Translations under genes and position numbers: made by a program
Notes under the pieces: model-generated
What the model was told of the DNA's origin: nothing
Seen by the model: only the letters and a program-made list of their open reading frames with translations
Database searches by the model: none
Origin: Prauserella marina
Lineage (GTDB): Bacteria; Actinomycetota; Actinomycetes; Mycobacteriales; Pseudonocardiaceae
DNA length: 64,000 bases
Assembly (NCBI RefSeq): GCF_002240355.1
Contig: NZ_CP016353.1
Span: 5,929,001-5,993,000, forward strand
Direction: 5' to 3'
Part shown: positions 52,469-61,231 of the stretch, piece by piece
How the letters are laid out: each line of letters opens with the position of its first letter
Numbering within the stretch: position 1 is the stretch's first letter

Positions 52469-53643
52469 ACAGGGCCACGCGACTCGACCGGCCGGAACAG
52501 TGGCCGGTCGGGGTCGACGGCTTCAACCAGCCGAGAAGGGCCGCGTTCTGGATCTACCTCTTCCTCGTCGCCATCGGTGTCGTCGCCACGGTTTCCGGCT
52601 TCTTCGACGACTACCGGCTCGTGCCGACGGCGGTGTTCGTCGGCATCGTCGTCTGGGTGCTCTACGGACTTGTCTTCCTCGCGTTCTTCCGGAGCCTCGA
52701 CCTCTTCGAACAGCATCCACCGCTCGGCTTCGTGATGGCCTTCGCCTGGGGCGCCTTCGCGGCGACCTATCTGGCGATCTCCGCCAACCGGTCACTGCTC
52801 TCGATCATCAGCAAGCTCGGGGAAACGGGATTCGCCGACGAGTGGGGCGCGGCACTGGTCGGCCCCACGATCGAGGAGACGCTGAAACTCTGCGGCGTCC
52901 TGCTTCTCGTCCTCATCGCGAGGAGTCAGTTCCGCACGATCGTCTCGGTCGTCGTCGTCGGAGCGCTGGTCGGTCTGGGATTCCAGCTGCTGGAAGACCT
53001 GAGCTATTCGGTGAAGGCGGCCGTCCAATTCCCGACAAACGACCAGATCGCTCCCGTCATCCAGATCTTCTTCGTCAGAGGAATCCTCAGTGGATTGTGG
53101 AGCCACGCGCTCTACACCTCGATCGCCGCCTTCGGTATCGGCTACTTCATCACGAGGACATACCGTCCGTTCGCCGCGAGGCTCGCCGTCGCCGTCGCCT
53201 CGTTCGCGCTGGCCTGGTTCGTGCACTTCTTCTGGAATTCTCCGTGGCTCACCGACCTTTTCGGAGACAACCCGCTTGGCGCGCTCGCCCAGATCGTCAT
53301 CAGAGGCATTCCCATTCTGATCATCGGTTCCGCGATCTGGTGGCTGGCCGGACGCGACGAGAGCACACATCTTCGGGTGCTGGCTGATCACTACGTGAGC
53401 GACGCGTTGATTTCCGACGACGAAAGGAAAGGACTGACCTCGCTGCGGTACCGCAGGCAGCTCCGCAAGAGACACCGAAAAGCTCACGGCAGAAAGCAAG
53501 CCAGAACCTACCGCGCCCTGCAACGCAGACAACTCCGGCTCGTCATGCTCTTCGGCCAGTACGGGCATGGCAAGCAGACCGAGGAAGCGGAGACCGCCGT
53601 GCGAGCACAGCGCGCGAAGCTTCCCGTGAGCACGGCGGCCTGA
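52465..53643 (+). CDS. PrsW-family intramembrane metalloprotease
   Basis: A 392-residue multi-pass protein with about eight helices. The family motifs are EE in GPTIEETLKLCGVLL near residue 135, then QLLEDLSYSVKA, then His in GLWSHALYTSIAAFG near residue 212, and HFFWNSP near residue 254. These match the glutamic-type intramembrane protease PrsW/RseP-like group. The C-terminal 80 residues are basic and cytoplasmic. It may cleave an anti-sigma factor or the coupled upstream protein. Confidence 0.83.
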   Translation: MNRATRLDRPEQWPVGVDGFNQPRRAAFWIYLFLVAIGVVATVSGFFDDYRLVPTAVFVGIVVWVLYGLVFLAFFRSLDLFEQHPPLGFVMAFAWGAFAATYLAISANRSLLSIISKLGETGFADEWGAALVGPTIEETLKLCGVLLLVLIARSQFRTIVSVVVVGALVGLGFQLLEDLSYSVKAAVQFPTNDQIAPVIQIFFVRGILSGLWSHALYTSIAAFGIGYFITRTYRPFAARLAVAVASFALAWFVHFFWNSPWLTDLFGDNPLGALAQIVIRGIPILIIGSAIWWLAGRDESTHLRVLADHYVSDALISDDERKGLTSLRYRRQLRKRHRKAHGRKQARTYRALQRRQLRLVMLFGQYGHGKQTEEAETAVRAQRAKLPVSTAA

Positions 53644-53651
53644 AACCGCCG

Positions 53652-54392
53652 CTACTGGTTGTCGCCGCCGTCCCTGAGTCGCTCGTTGTAGAAGCCGTTG
53701 ATGTGCGCGTCGACAAGATCGGCGGCAGCGGTGCCGTCGCCCTTCTCTATGGCTCGCAGGATGTCCTCGTGCTCGCCGACGAGTTTCGCCGCGACACTCG
53801 GCCAGTCCGGAAGCCGCTCGAACACCACGGTCATCTCCGACTTCACCGCGTCGCGCAGGGCCTGCATCAAATCGCTGGCCAACGCGTTGCGGGAGGTCCG
53901 CGCGATGCTGACGTGGAACTCGGTGTCCAGCTCGTTGAACTCCTGGTACTCCAGCTTCTCGACGCGCATCGACTCGATGAGCGAGCGAAGGTAGGCGATG
54001 TCGTTGGCCGTCCTCCGCTCCGCGGCCATGCTCGCCGCGTTGCGTTCGAGCTGCACCCTGATCTCGACAAGATCGGTGATGCTGGTCTGGGCAAGAGCCA
54101 TGTGAAGCCGCAACAGGTTACTCAGCGCAGCGGTGGATCGCCCCGCGACAATCGAACCGGCGTCCCTGCCCGACCCGACGTTCGCTTCGATGATGCCCAT
54201 CGCCTCCAGCGCGCGCAGTGCCTCGCGCACACTGGTGCGGGAGACGCCGAGTGCTTCGACGAGCTCGCGCTCGCTGGGCAGTTTCTCGCCGACTCGCAAC
54301 CTGCCGTCGAGAATGCGTTGCTCGATCTGGGCAAGCACTTGCTCGTGAGTGCGCACCTTGCGCACCGGTTCCCACGACGATTCGCTAGTCAC
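53652..54392 (-). CDS. FadR-subfamily GntR regulator (left of the mutase operon)
   Basis: A 246-residue regulator. The winged HTH is at about residues 15-85 (RILDGRLRVGEKLPSERELV, then LGVSRTSVREALRALEAMG), followed by an FCD ligand domain with metal-site residues in FNELDTEFHVSIAR, GEHEDIL and DAHINGFY. The GTG at 54392 begins homology. It is similar in the same places to the regulator at 62324, making a paralogous pair around the operon. Candidate sites with GACCACA halves lie at 54619-54658. Confidence 0.86.
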   Translation of the reverse strand: MTSESSWEPVRKVRTHEQVLAQIEQRILDGRLRVGEKLPSERELVEALGVSRTSVREALRALEAMGIIEANVGSGRDAGSIVAGRSTAALSNLLRLHMALAQTSITDLVEIRVQLERNAASMAAERRTANDIAYLRSLIESMRVEKLEYQEFNELDTEFHVSIARTSRNALASDLMQALRDAVKSEMTVVFERLPDWPSVAAKLVGEHEDILRAIEKGDGTAAADLVDAHINGFYNERLRDGGDNQ

Positions 54393-54643
54393 ACCGACCG
54401 CCTCCCCCGAGGCACGCCGCAACGCGACATCGACATCCTTGCCATCTACACGACCTCCTTGGGTTCACGCGACCCAGTCGAAGGAGCGACGGAGGAGGGT
54501 CTGCCTTTCGAATCGTGTCGCACGCCGGCTGACACGTACTCGATCACAGTGGCGCGACCGGCCCGGATTTTCACCGGAGTTCCTCACACCGTCGGGATCA
54601 CCGAACGTAATGAGAGTAGACCACACTATTGACATACGTCGAT

Positions 54644-54658
54644 GTCGGTCCGACCACA
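54644..54658. promoter_or_regulatory. Candidate FadR-family operator upstream of the left regulator
   Basis: GTCGGTCCGACCACA matches 12 of 15 positions of the perfect palindrome at 62252-62266. A further half site GACCACA lies at 54619-54625. Both fall between the regulator start and the 3' end of the mutase operon, consistent with autoregulation. Confidence 0.55.
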
Positions 54659-54664
54659 GCTCGA

Positions 54665-54898
54665 TCAGGGCATCGTGTCCTCCGATCCGCACATCACGGC
54701 AGGTGTCCGCTGCCACTCGTCGTCGTCCGGGCCGTCCTGGAGCAGCCACGCCGCGAGCAGGTCGAGCCGGGCGGCCCGCTCCTCGTCGCCAGCCTCCGCG
54801 AACCCTTCGGCCGCACGCAGGACGGCGATCGCCGCGCGCCGCAACAGCACCACACCACCCGGTGACTCCTCAAGACCGGCCCGCTTCGTATCGGTCAT
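54665..54898 (-). CDS. Small helical protein coupled to the LctP-type permease
   Basis: A 77-residue protein (MTDTKRAGLEESPGGVVLL start) with a predicted helical, Ala/Leu/Arg-rich middle (ALRAAEGFAEAGDEERAAR-like) and an acidic tail. Its ATG overlaps the permease stop (ATGA), arguing that it is expressed. It is the last gene of the mutase operon. Unknown family. Confidence 0.55.
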   Translation of the reverse strand: MTDTKRAGLEESPGGVVLLRRAAIAVLRAAEGFAEAGDEERAARLDLLAAWLLQDGPDDDEWQRTPAVMCGSEDTMP

Positions 54899-56532
54899 GG
54901 CACCATCCAGGACAGCAGCGGCGTCGTCTGGAGATAGACGAGCAGACACATCATCGGCACGAAAATCGCAGAGGCGACCAGTACCTTGCGGAACAGTTCG
55001 CCCTCCCTGCCCGCGAGGCCGACGGCACCGGCACCGATGGCGAGGTTCTGTGGGCTGATCATCTTGCCGAGCACTCCGCCCGAGGTATTGGCCGAGGCCA
55101 TGAGCGTGTCGGAGAGCCCAGCGCCATGTGCCGCGCTGACCTGAAGCGCGCCGAACAGCGAGTTGGACGAGGTGTCCGACCCGGTCACCGCCGTGCCGAA
55201 CCAGCCGAGCAGCGGGGACAGCACGGAAAAGAACGCCCCGGTTCCCGCGAGCAACAACCCCATGGTCGCCGTCTGTCCCGACGCGTTCATCACGTAGGCG
55301 AGCGCGAGCACGGCCATGACGGTCACCGACGCGGTTCTGAGCTGATGCAGCGTCCTCCCGTAAGCCGAAACCACCTCCCTTCTGCCGACCTTGAGGATCA
55401 CCGCGGACACCAGGCCCGCGATGAACAACACCGTTCCCCCTCCGGCCAGCCAGTCGAACTTGTACTGGATCAGGCTGAGCGGTTCTCCATCGGCGGAGGT
55501 GACGTGCAGACCGGGCCACGCGAACGTGATGGTCGTCCTGCCGAGCAGATCGGCGACCGCGGGTATGGCGACGACGGAGAAGAACCCGATGATCACGAGG
55601 TAAGGGGCGAACGCCTTCGCGACGTCGGTACGGGTGTCGACGGGCTGGGCGCGCACCGAGGTCGTCACTCCGCCACCGCCGTCCGGCGGGGACTCGCCCC
55701 CGATCCGCTCGGCCTTTCCACCTTCGGGGCGCCACACCCGCAACAGCGCCAGTACCGCTGCGGCGGAAACCAGCGCGGCGGCGATGTCGGTGAGTTGTAC
55801 CGGACCGTAGTTGGCCATGAGGAACTGCACGACGGCGAACGAAAGACCACACACCAGCGCGGCTGGCCACGCCTGTTTCAACCCACGCCAGCCGTCGAGG
55901 ACGACGACGAGGACGAACGGCACGAGGACCGCGAGCACGGGGACCTGCCGTCCCGTCATCGCGCTGAGGTCGTCCATCGGCAGGTCGGTGACTCTGGCCA
56001 GGGTGATGATCGGCAACCCGACCGCACCGTAGGCGACGGGAGCGGTGTTGGCGATCAACGCGACCGTCGCGGCCTTCACCGGACTCAGCCCGACGGCGAC
56101 CAGCATGACGGCGCAAATGGCCACCGGTGCGCCGAATCCGGCCAGCGCTTCGAGCAGCGCGCCGAAGGAGAACGCGATGATGATGCCTTGGACGCGTTGA
56201 TCGTCGCTGATCTTCGCGAAACTTCGCCGGAGTACGTCGAAATGCCCCGACGTCACGGTCAGCTGGTAGATCCAGATCGCGTTCACCACGATCCACAGCG
56301 CGGGAAAGAGGCCGAACGCCGCGCCTTCCGCCGCGGCGTTGAGTGCCTGCCCCACCGGCATTCCGTAGACGATGAGGGCGACCAAAATCGACAGCGCGAG
56401 TCCGATCAACGAAGCGAGCCACGCGCGAACCCGGAACACGCCGAGCAGTACGAACAACACGAGCAGCGGAAGGCCCGCGACGAGCGCGGACCAGCCGAGA
56501 TTGCCCAAGGGGTCGGGAACCTGCTGGTACAT
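54895..56532 (-). CDS. L-lactate permease (LctP) family transporter
   Basis: A 545-residue multi-pass transporter. Family traits are ALLEALAGFGAPVAICAVML near residue 125, NTAPVAYGAVGLPIITLARV near residue 160, and the C-terminal TGSDTSSNSLFGALQVSAA and GGVLGKMISPQNLAIGAGAV near residues 450-500. LctP members import lactate or glycolate with protons. The ATG at 56532 follows GGGAGG. It is 49 bp after the mutase large-subunit gene. 2-Hydroxyisobutyrate is 2-methyl-lactate, so this permease may bring in the operon's substrate (inference). Confidence 0.86.
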   Translation of the reverse strand: MYQQVPDPLGNLGWSALVAGLPLLVLFVLLGVFRVRAWLASLIGLALSILVALIVYGMPVGQALNAAAEGAAFGLFPALWIVVNAIWIYQLTVTSGHFDVLRRSFAKISDDQRVQGIIIAFSFGALLEALAGFGAPVAICAVMLVAVGLSPVKAATVALIANTAPVAYGAVGLPIITLARVTDLPMDDLSAMTGRQVPVLAVLVPFVLVVVLDGWRGLKQAWPAALVCGLSFAVVQFLMANYGPVQLTDIAAALVSAAAVLALLRVWRPEGGKAERIGGESPPDGGGGVTTSVRAQPVDTRTDVAKAFAPYLVIIGFFSVVAIPAVADLLGRTTITFAWPGLHVTSADGEPLSLIQYKFDWLAGGGTVLFIAGLVSAVILKVGRREVVSAYGRTLHQLRTASVTVMAVLALAYVMNASGQTATMGLLLAGTGAFFSVLSPLLGWFGTAVTGSDTSSNSLFGALQVSAAHGAGLSDTLMASANTSGGVLGKMISPQNLAIGAGAVGLAGREGELFRKVLVASAIFVPMMCLLVYLQTTPLLSWMVP

Positions 56533-56581
56533 CAGTACCTCCCAGTCCCTCTTCGTCGAGGGGTGAGTCGGAGCACTGGCG

Positions 56582-58354
56582 TCAGAACACCGGGGTTTCG
56601 GTGTAGGAACCGAAAACGTCACGCAGCGCACCGGTGATTTCGCCCATGGAAAGGTGGGCTTCGACGGCCTCGATGGTCGCCGGCATCAGGTTCGCGTCGT
56701 GGTCGCCTGCCAGCTCGACAAGCCGGTCGAGTGCCGCTTTGGCTCTGTTCTCGTCTCTCGTCGCCCTGACATCGGCCAGCCGCGCCAACTGCCGTGCCTC
56801 CGACTCGGGATCGAGCTTGTGTGTCTCGACTTTCTCGCCCGCGCCTTCGTCGACGTACTTGTTGACGCCGATCACCGGCCGGTCCCCGCTCGCCTTTCTC
56901 CGCGCGAAGTCGTATGCGGTATCGGAGATCTCGCGCTGGAAGAAGCCCTGCTCGATCGCGGCGACAACTCCGCCGAGTTCGTCCACTGTGGCCATGTAGT
57001 CGTCGATCCCGCGTTCCAGCTCACTCGTGAGGTGTTCGACGTAGTACGAACCGCCCAGCGGGTCGATCACGCTGGTGACGCCGGTTTCGTCGGCGATGAT
57101 CTGCTGAGTGCGCAGTGCGACCTTCATCGCCTGCTCACTCGGGATCGTGTATGCCTCGTCGAGTCCGTTGGTGTGCAAGGACTGCGCTCCACCGAGCACG
57201 GCCGACAGTGCCTGCAACGCGGTACGGATGATGTTGTTCAGCGGTTGCGGTTTCGTCAACGTCGCCGCCGCCGTCTGAGCGTGGAACCGCAGTCGCATCG
57301 ACTGCGGATTTTCCGAGCCGAAGCGTTCCCGCATCATCTTCGCGTAGTAACGGCGGACCGCCCTGAACTTGGCGGCCTCCTCGAAGAAGTCGGCCTGACT
57401 GACGAAGAAGAACGACAGCCGCGGCGCGAACTGGTCGACGTCGATACCTGTGGCGACGACATCGTCCACATAGGCACGCGTGATGGCCATGGTGAAAGCG
57501 ATCTCCTGAAGCGCGTTGGCTCCGGCTTCGCTGATGTGGTAACCGCTGATGTTGACCGGGTTGTACCGGGCCATGTGCTGCGAGCAATAGGCGATCGTGT
57601 CCCGCACGATGCGCATGCTCGGACGAACGGGGAAGACCCATTCCTTCTGTGCGACGTATTCCTTGAGGATGTCGTTCTGAATGGTGCCCGACAGTTTGTT
57701 CAGGTCGTAGCCTCTGCGCTTCGCGACGGCGATGTACATCGCGAGCAGAATCCACGCCGAAGGGTTGATCGTCATCGAAACACTGATCTCTTCGAGGTCG
57801 ATGCCGTCGAAGAGCGCTTCCATGTCGGGAAGGGTGTCGATCGCGACGCCCTCCCTTCCGACCTCACCAAGGCTCATGGGGTTGTCACTGTCCAGTCCCA
57901 TGAGTGTCGGCATGTCGAAATCGATGGAAAGCCCGGTCTGTCCCTGCGCGATGAGGTACTGAAACCGCTTGTTCGTCTCCTCGGCCTGTCCGAAACCGGC
58001 GATCTGCCGCATCGTCCAATTGCGACCTCGGTACATCGTTGGGTAAGGGCCCCTGGTGTAGGGGTAGCGTCCAGGGAAGCCGATATCCGCCCATTCCGAG
58101 GGGAGGTCTTCCGGCGTGTAGACCCGTTTGACGGGCATCCCGCTCCCTGTGCGGTACTCGTCCTTGCTCTCCGGCTGCCTGCGCAGGAAGGCGGCCAGTT
58201 CGTGGGACTCCCAATCGGACAGTTCGGCCTTGACGGCTGCTACCAGTGCCTCTGTCGCCAGTTCGCTGTCCACAACAGGCTCTCGTGCGTCCTCGGTGGT
58301 CACGTCTCTCGCCTCCGCTTTCGGTTTCCTCGCTGTTGCAGGCCGGCCGTTCAC
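56582..58354 (-). CDS. hcmA: 2-hydroxyisobutyryl-CoA mutase-like, coenzyme B12 acyl-CoA mutase large subunit
   Basis: A 590-residue large subunit without a B12 domain, so two-component. It is expected to interconvert 2-hydroxyisobutyryl-CoA and 3-hydroxybutyryl-CoA. Three residues known to set substrate in this family are seen: Ile118 in MRQIAGFGQ (Tyr in methylmalonyl-, Phe in isobutyryl-CoA mutase), Asp145 in GLSIDFDMPTLMG, and Gln236 in LKEYVAQKEW (Arg in methylmalonyl-CoA mutase). The spacing, +27 and +118, equals that of Ile90, Asp117 and Gln208 in Aquincola HcmA as I recall it. The GTG at 58354 overlaps the meaB stop (GTGA); a GTG at 58303 is an alternative. Confidence 0.85.
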   Translation of the reverse strand: MNGRPATARKPKAEARDVTTEDAREPVVDSELATEALVAAVKAELSDWESHELAAFLRRQPESKDEYRTGSGMPVKRVYTPEDLPSEWADIGFPGRYPYTRGPYPTMYRGRNWTMRQIAGFGQAEETNKRFQYLIAQGQTGLSIDFDMPTLMGLDSDNPMSLGEVGREGVAIDTLPDMEALFDGIDLEEISVSMTINPSAWILLAMYIAVAKRRGYDLNKLSGTIQNDILKEYVAQKEWVFPVRPSMRIVRDTIAYCSQHMARYNPVNISGYHISEAGANALQEIAFTMAITRAYVDDVVATGIDVDQFAPRLSFFFVSQADFFEEAAKFRAVRRYYAKMMRERFGSENPQSMRLRFHAQTAAATLTKPQPLNNIIRTALQALSAVLGGAQSLHTNGLDEAYTIPSEQAMKVALRTQQIIADETGVTSVIDPLGGSYYVEHLTSELERGIDDYMATVDELGGVVAAIEQGFFQREISDTAYDFARRKASGDRPVIGVNKYVDEGAGEKVETHKLDPESEARQLARLADVRATRDENRAKAALDRLVELAGDHDANLMPATIEAVEAHLSMGEITGALRDVFGSYTETPVF

Positions 58355-59286
58355 ATCCGGCGGATCAACCGCTCGGCCGCGGAGACCGGGTCCCCAATCC
58401 GGGCGGTCACCTCGTCGACCGCGCGCTCGAAGTCGGGGTTGCCCGGCTTGAGCCGGTCGAGAACGAACTCCTCGGCGAGCCATCTGATCCTGGTCGCGGT
58501 GTTGCGCCTTGCCCGAACGTCGAGCTCACCACTGCGGGAAAGCCAGCTCAGGTGCTCGGCGAACCGCTCGGCGAGCTCCGGCACTCCCTGCCCTGTCGCG
58601 GCGACGGTCTGCTCGATCGGCACGTTCCACTGGCCAGGCTTCCGCTTGCTGAGCCTGAGCATGTCCCGTAGTTCCGCGACCGTCTTCTGCGCGCCCTCCC
58701 TGTCGGCCTTGTTGACCACGTGGACGTCCGCGACCTCCAGCAGTCCTGCCTTGATGGCCTGCACGTCGTCCCCCATGCCGGGCACGCTGACGACGGCCAC
58801 CGTCTGCGCCGCGCTGATGACGTCCACTTCGGCCTGTCCGACACCGACGGTTTCGAGCACCACGACGTCCTTGCCCGCCGCGTCGAGCACGGTGACCGCG
58901 TCGAGCGCCGCCCTGGAAAGGCCGCCGAGCGCGCCCCTCGTCGCGATGGATCTGATGAAGACGTCCCTGTCACCACCGAGAGCCGACATCCGGATACGGT
59001 CGCCGAGTATCGCTCCGCCACTGAACACACTGGACGGATCGACCGCGATGATTCCGACGGTCTTGCCATGGCTCCGGTAGTGCTCGGTCAACGCGGCGAC
59101 GAGCGTGCTCTTTCCGCTCCCCGGAGGTCCGGTGACGCCGAGAACGTGCGCGGAACCCGATGCGGCGTGCAGCGAGGCGAGCGCTTCGTTGACCCCTTCC
59201 GTCCGGCGCTCCACCGCCGTCAGCATGCGCGCGATCGCGCCGGGTTCACCCGCCTTGACCCGTTCGGCGACGGTGCCGGGAGTCAC
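58351..59286 (-). CDS. MeaB-type GTPase chaperone of the B12 mutase
   Basis: A 311-residue G3E GTPase. P-loop GVTGPPGSGKSTLVAALTE near residue 48, VDPSSVFSGGAILGDRIRM near residue 80, ETVGVGQAEVDV near residue 140 and NKADR near residue 190 are present. MeaB proteins load adenosyl-B12 and protect the mutase from inactivation. The GTG overlaps the ligase stop and its end overlaps the mutase large-subunit gene, so it is dedicated to this mutase, like MeaH of the 2-hydroxyisobutyrate pathway. Confidence 0.9.
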   Translation of the reverse strand: MTPGTVAERVKAGEPGAIARMLTAVERRTEGVNEALASLHAASGSAHVLGVTGPPGSGKSTLVAALTEHYRSHGKTVGIIAVDPSSVFSGGAILGDRIRMSALGGDRDVFIRSIATRGALGGLSRAALDAVTVLDAAGKDVVVLETVGVGQAEVDVISAAQTVAVVSVPGMGDDVQAIKAGLLEVADVHVVNKADREGAQKTVAELRDMLRLSKRKPGQWNVPIEQTVAATGQGVPELAERFAEHLSWLSRSGELDVRARRNTATRIRWLAEEFVLDRLKPGNPDFERAVDEVTARIGDPVSAAERLIRRM

Positions 59287-60716
59287 GGTGCCTCCTCGGC
59301 GCGAAGCTGGTGCAGCATCGACCGGTCGTCGATGACCCTCCTTGCCTTGAAGGCGGTGCGATCGAACGTGTTCTGCTCGACGGGAACGACCGTTGCCCCG
59401 ACACCGAGTACCGCCCGCAGTTTGCCTGCCAGCCGGTCGGCCCACGCCCGGGTGTCGGTTCCGAGCTCCGCGCGGTGTTCCGCCTTGACCACCAGTGTGT
59501 CCATGATGGACTCTCTGCTGATGATGATCCGGTGCTCGCCTCCGTATTCCGGATCCGCCATCACCACGTCGTCGATCGCACTCGGGTAGATGTTCTCACC
59601 GCGCACGATGAACATGTCGTCGATCCGGCCGTAGATTCCGCGCGGCAGAAAGGGATAGGTACGTCCTCTTTCGATCGACGGTGCCTCCCAGCGCGTCAAA
59701 TCATTGGAGAGCAGGCGGATCATCGGCTGGCTCGTCCGTTCGAGCGTCGTGTAGACCGGAGTTCCCTCGTTGCCGTAGTCGACCCTGGTGTGATTGGCAG
59801 GGTCACACACTTCGGTGTAGACGAGGTCCTGCCAGCACAGCACACCCGGCTCGTCAGCGGCGGCTCCGAGGTGCATCCAGGGACTGACCTCCGCCATGCT
59901 GCCCGAGTCGTACACCTCGGCGTCGAAAGCCTCCGCGATCCTCGCCCGAATGGAAGGAACGCTCGCGCCGGGCTCACCGGAGAAGAAGAGCTTGCGCACC
60001 CCGAGTTCCGCCGGGTCGATGCCCTCGGTGCGAGCGACCTCGGCGACCCTCAGCGCGTACGACGGCGTCGCGTAGAACACCGTGACGCCCATCTGCTTCA
60101 TCCAGTGGACGGTGCGCGTCGTCTGCCCCGAAACACCTGCCCCGAAAGGAAAAACTCTCGCCCCGAGCCGTTCGGCACCGATGTAGGCGCCCCACGATCC
60201 CCAGTAAAGGGTCAACGGCGAAGCGACGAGCACCGTGTCGGATGGCCGGATTCCCATTGCCCACATGACCCGTGCGTGCGCGTTGGCCACGCTGCGCCAG
60301 TCCCGCTCGTTGATACCGAACGCGGTCGGCCTTCCCGTCGTCCCCGAGGTGCCGTTGACGTGCTTGACTTCCTCCGGCGGCACGCATAGGTAGCTGCCGA
60401 ACGGTTCGTTCTCCGCTTGGTCGGCACGTAGTTCTTCCTTGCGTACCACCGGAACCTTCTCGAAGTCGGCAAGCGACTTGATCGAGGAAGGGTGGATTCC
60501 CGCCTCTTCCCACTTCCCGCGGTAGAACGGCGATCGCGCCCACGCGTAATCCATGACGTCCTTGATCCTGGCGAGGATCAGTTCGTCGCGCTGCCGCGCC
60601 GGCATCGTCTCCCTGCGGGGAAACCAGTGTTTCGCGCCCTCGGCCGGCCGGTAGTCGTCGTCATACCGGGGCGGCCAACTCCATTGCTCCATGGGTTTCT
60701 CCATCCCCGTGCTCAC
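59283..60716 (-). CDS. PaaK-family CoA ligase (2-hydroxyisobutyrate-CoA ligase candidate)
   Basis: A 477-residue AMP-forming ligase of the phenylacetate-CoA ligase type. It has YAWARSPFYRGKWEEAGI near residue 55, the nucleotide motif VNGTSGTTGRPTAFGI near residue 119, DSGSMAEVSPW near residue 265, and GRIDDMFIVRGENIYPSAID near residue 370. In the described 2-hydroxyisobutyrate pathway the ligase next to the mutase belongs to this family. It overlaps the small-subunit stop (GTGA) and the meaB start. Confidence 0.86.
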   Translation of the reverse strand: MSTGMEKPMEQWSWPPRYDDDYRPAEGAKHWFPRRETMPARQRDELILARIKDVMDYAWARSPFYRGKWEEAGIHPSSIKSLADFEKVPVVRKEELRADQAENEPFGSYLCVPPEEVKHVNGTSGTTGRPTAFGINERDWRSVANAHARVMWAMGIRPSDTVLVASPLTLYWGSWGAYIGAERLGARVFPFGAGVSGQTTRTVHWMKQMGVTVFYATPSYALRVAEVARTEGIDPAELGVRKLFFSGEPGASVPSIRARIAEAFDAEVYDSGSMAEVSPWMHLGAAADEPGVLCWQDLVYTEVCDPANHTRVDYGNEGTPVYTTLERTSQPMIRLLSNDLTRWEAPSIERGRTYPFLPRGIYGRIDDMFIVRGENIYPSAIDDVVMADPEYGGEHRIIISRESIMDTLVVKAEHRAELGTDTRAWADRLAGKLRAVLGVGATVVPVEQNTFDRTAFKARRVIDDRSMLHQLRAEEAP

Positions 60717-61144
60717 AGCGTCGACGTCTGTCCACCGACGAGCGCGCGAACGGTGTCGACGATCGTCTCCGGTGTGGTGTCCTGGCCGAGTACGGCCGCG
60801 ACCCCCATCCGCAGCAGTTCGGCCTCGTCCTCTTCCGGCATCACCCCTCCGGCGACGAGCGCGAAGCGGTGTGCATCGGGCAAAGCGCCGAGCAGTTCGA
60901 AGATCCGCGTGAAGATCGGCATGTGGGCGCCGGAAAGCAGGCTCACCCCCAGCACGTCGACGTCTTCCTGTACGGCGGCTTCGATCACCTGCTCCGGGCT
61001 GCGATGCAGCCCGGTGTAGATGACCTCCATGCCGGCATCGCGCAGGGTTCGGGCGACGACCTTCACTCCGCGGTCGTGCCCGTCGAGACCGATCTTGGCC
61101 AGCATCACCCTGATCGGATGGTCGTGACTTTCGTGCGCTGCCAT
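60713..61144 (-). CDS. hcmB: B12-binding small subunit of the acyl-CoA mutase
   Basis: A 143-residue Rossmann-like B12 domain with the three family motifs: DGHDRG near residue 22 (the His that ligates cobalt), SLLSG near residue 70, and AGGVMP near residue 99. It begins HPIRVMLAKIGLDGHDRG after a short N terminus. The ATG at 61144 is the first of the operon. Its separation from the large subunit is normal for hydroxy- and isobutyryl-CoA mutases. Confidence 0.9.
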   Translation of the reverse strand: MAAHESHDHPIRVMLAKIGLDGHDRGVKVVARTLRDAGMEVIYTGLHRSPEQVIEAAVQEDVDVLGVSLLSGAHMPIFTRIFELLGALPDAHRFALVAGGVMPEEDEAELLRMGVAAVLGQDTTPETIVDTVRALVGGQTSTL

Positions 61145-61174
61145 CTCACACTCCCGATCCCGGTACGTCCTCTG

Positions 61175-61198
61175 TGTGGTATGACCATAGGTGTGGTC
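61175..61198. promoter_or_regulatory. Candidate FadR-family operators in the mutase/hydrolase divergent promoter
   Basis: TGTGGTATGACCATA (61175-61189) matches 12 of 15 positions of the palindrome at 62252-62266; a half site TGTGGTC follows at 61192-61198. They lie 31-54 bp upstream of the mutase small-subunit ATG, in a good place to repress both directions. Confidence 0.6.
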
Positions 61199-61231
61199 GC
61201 AGACATAGACAAGGCTTCCGGAGAAGAACCG

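Noticed and set aside
54349-56637. A 762-codon open frame opposite the LctP gene
   Set aside because: The product is His/Arg/Asp-rich low-complexity with no fold, antisense to a well-supported permease gene.
56654-59080. An 808-codon open frame antisense to the mutase and MeaB genes
   Set aside because: No domain and no ribosome site; the opposite strand has strong family matches over the whole length.
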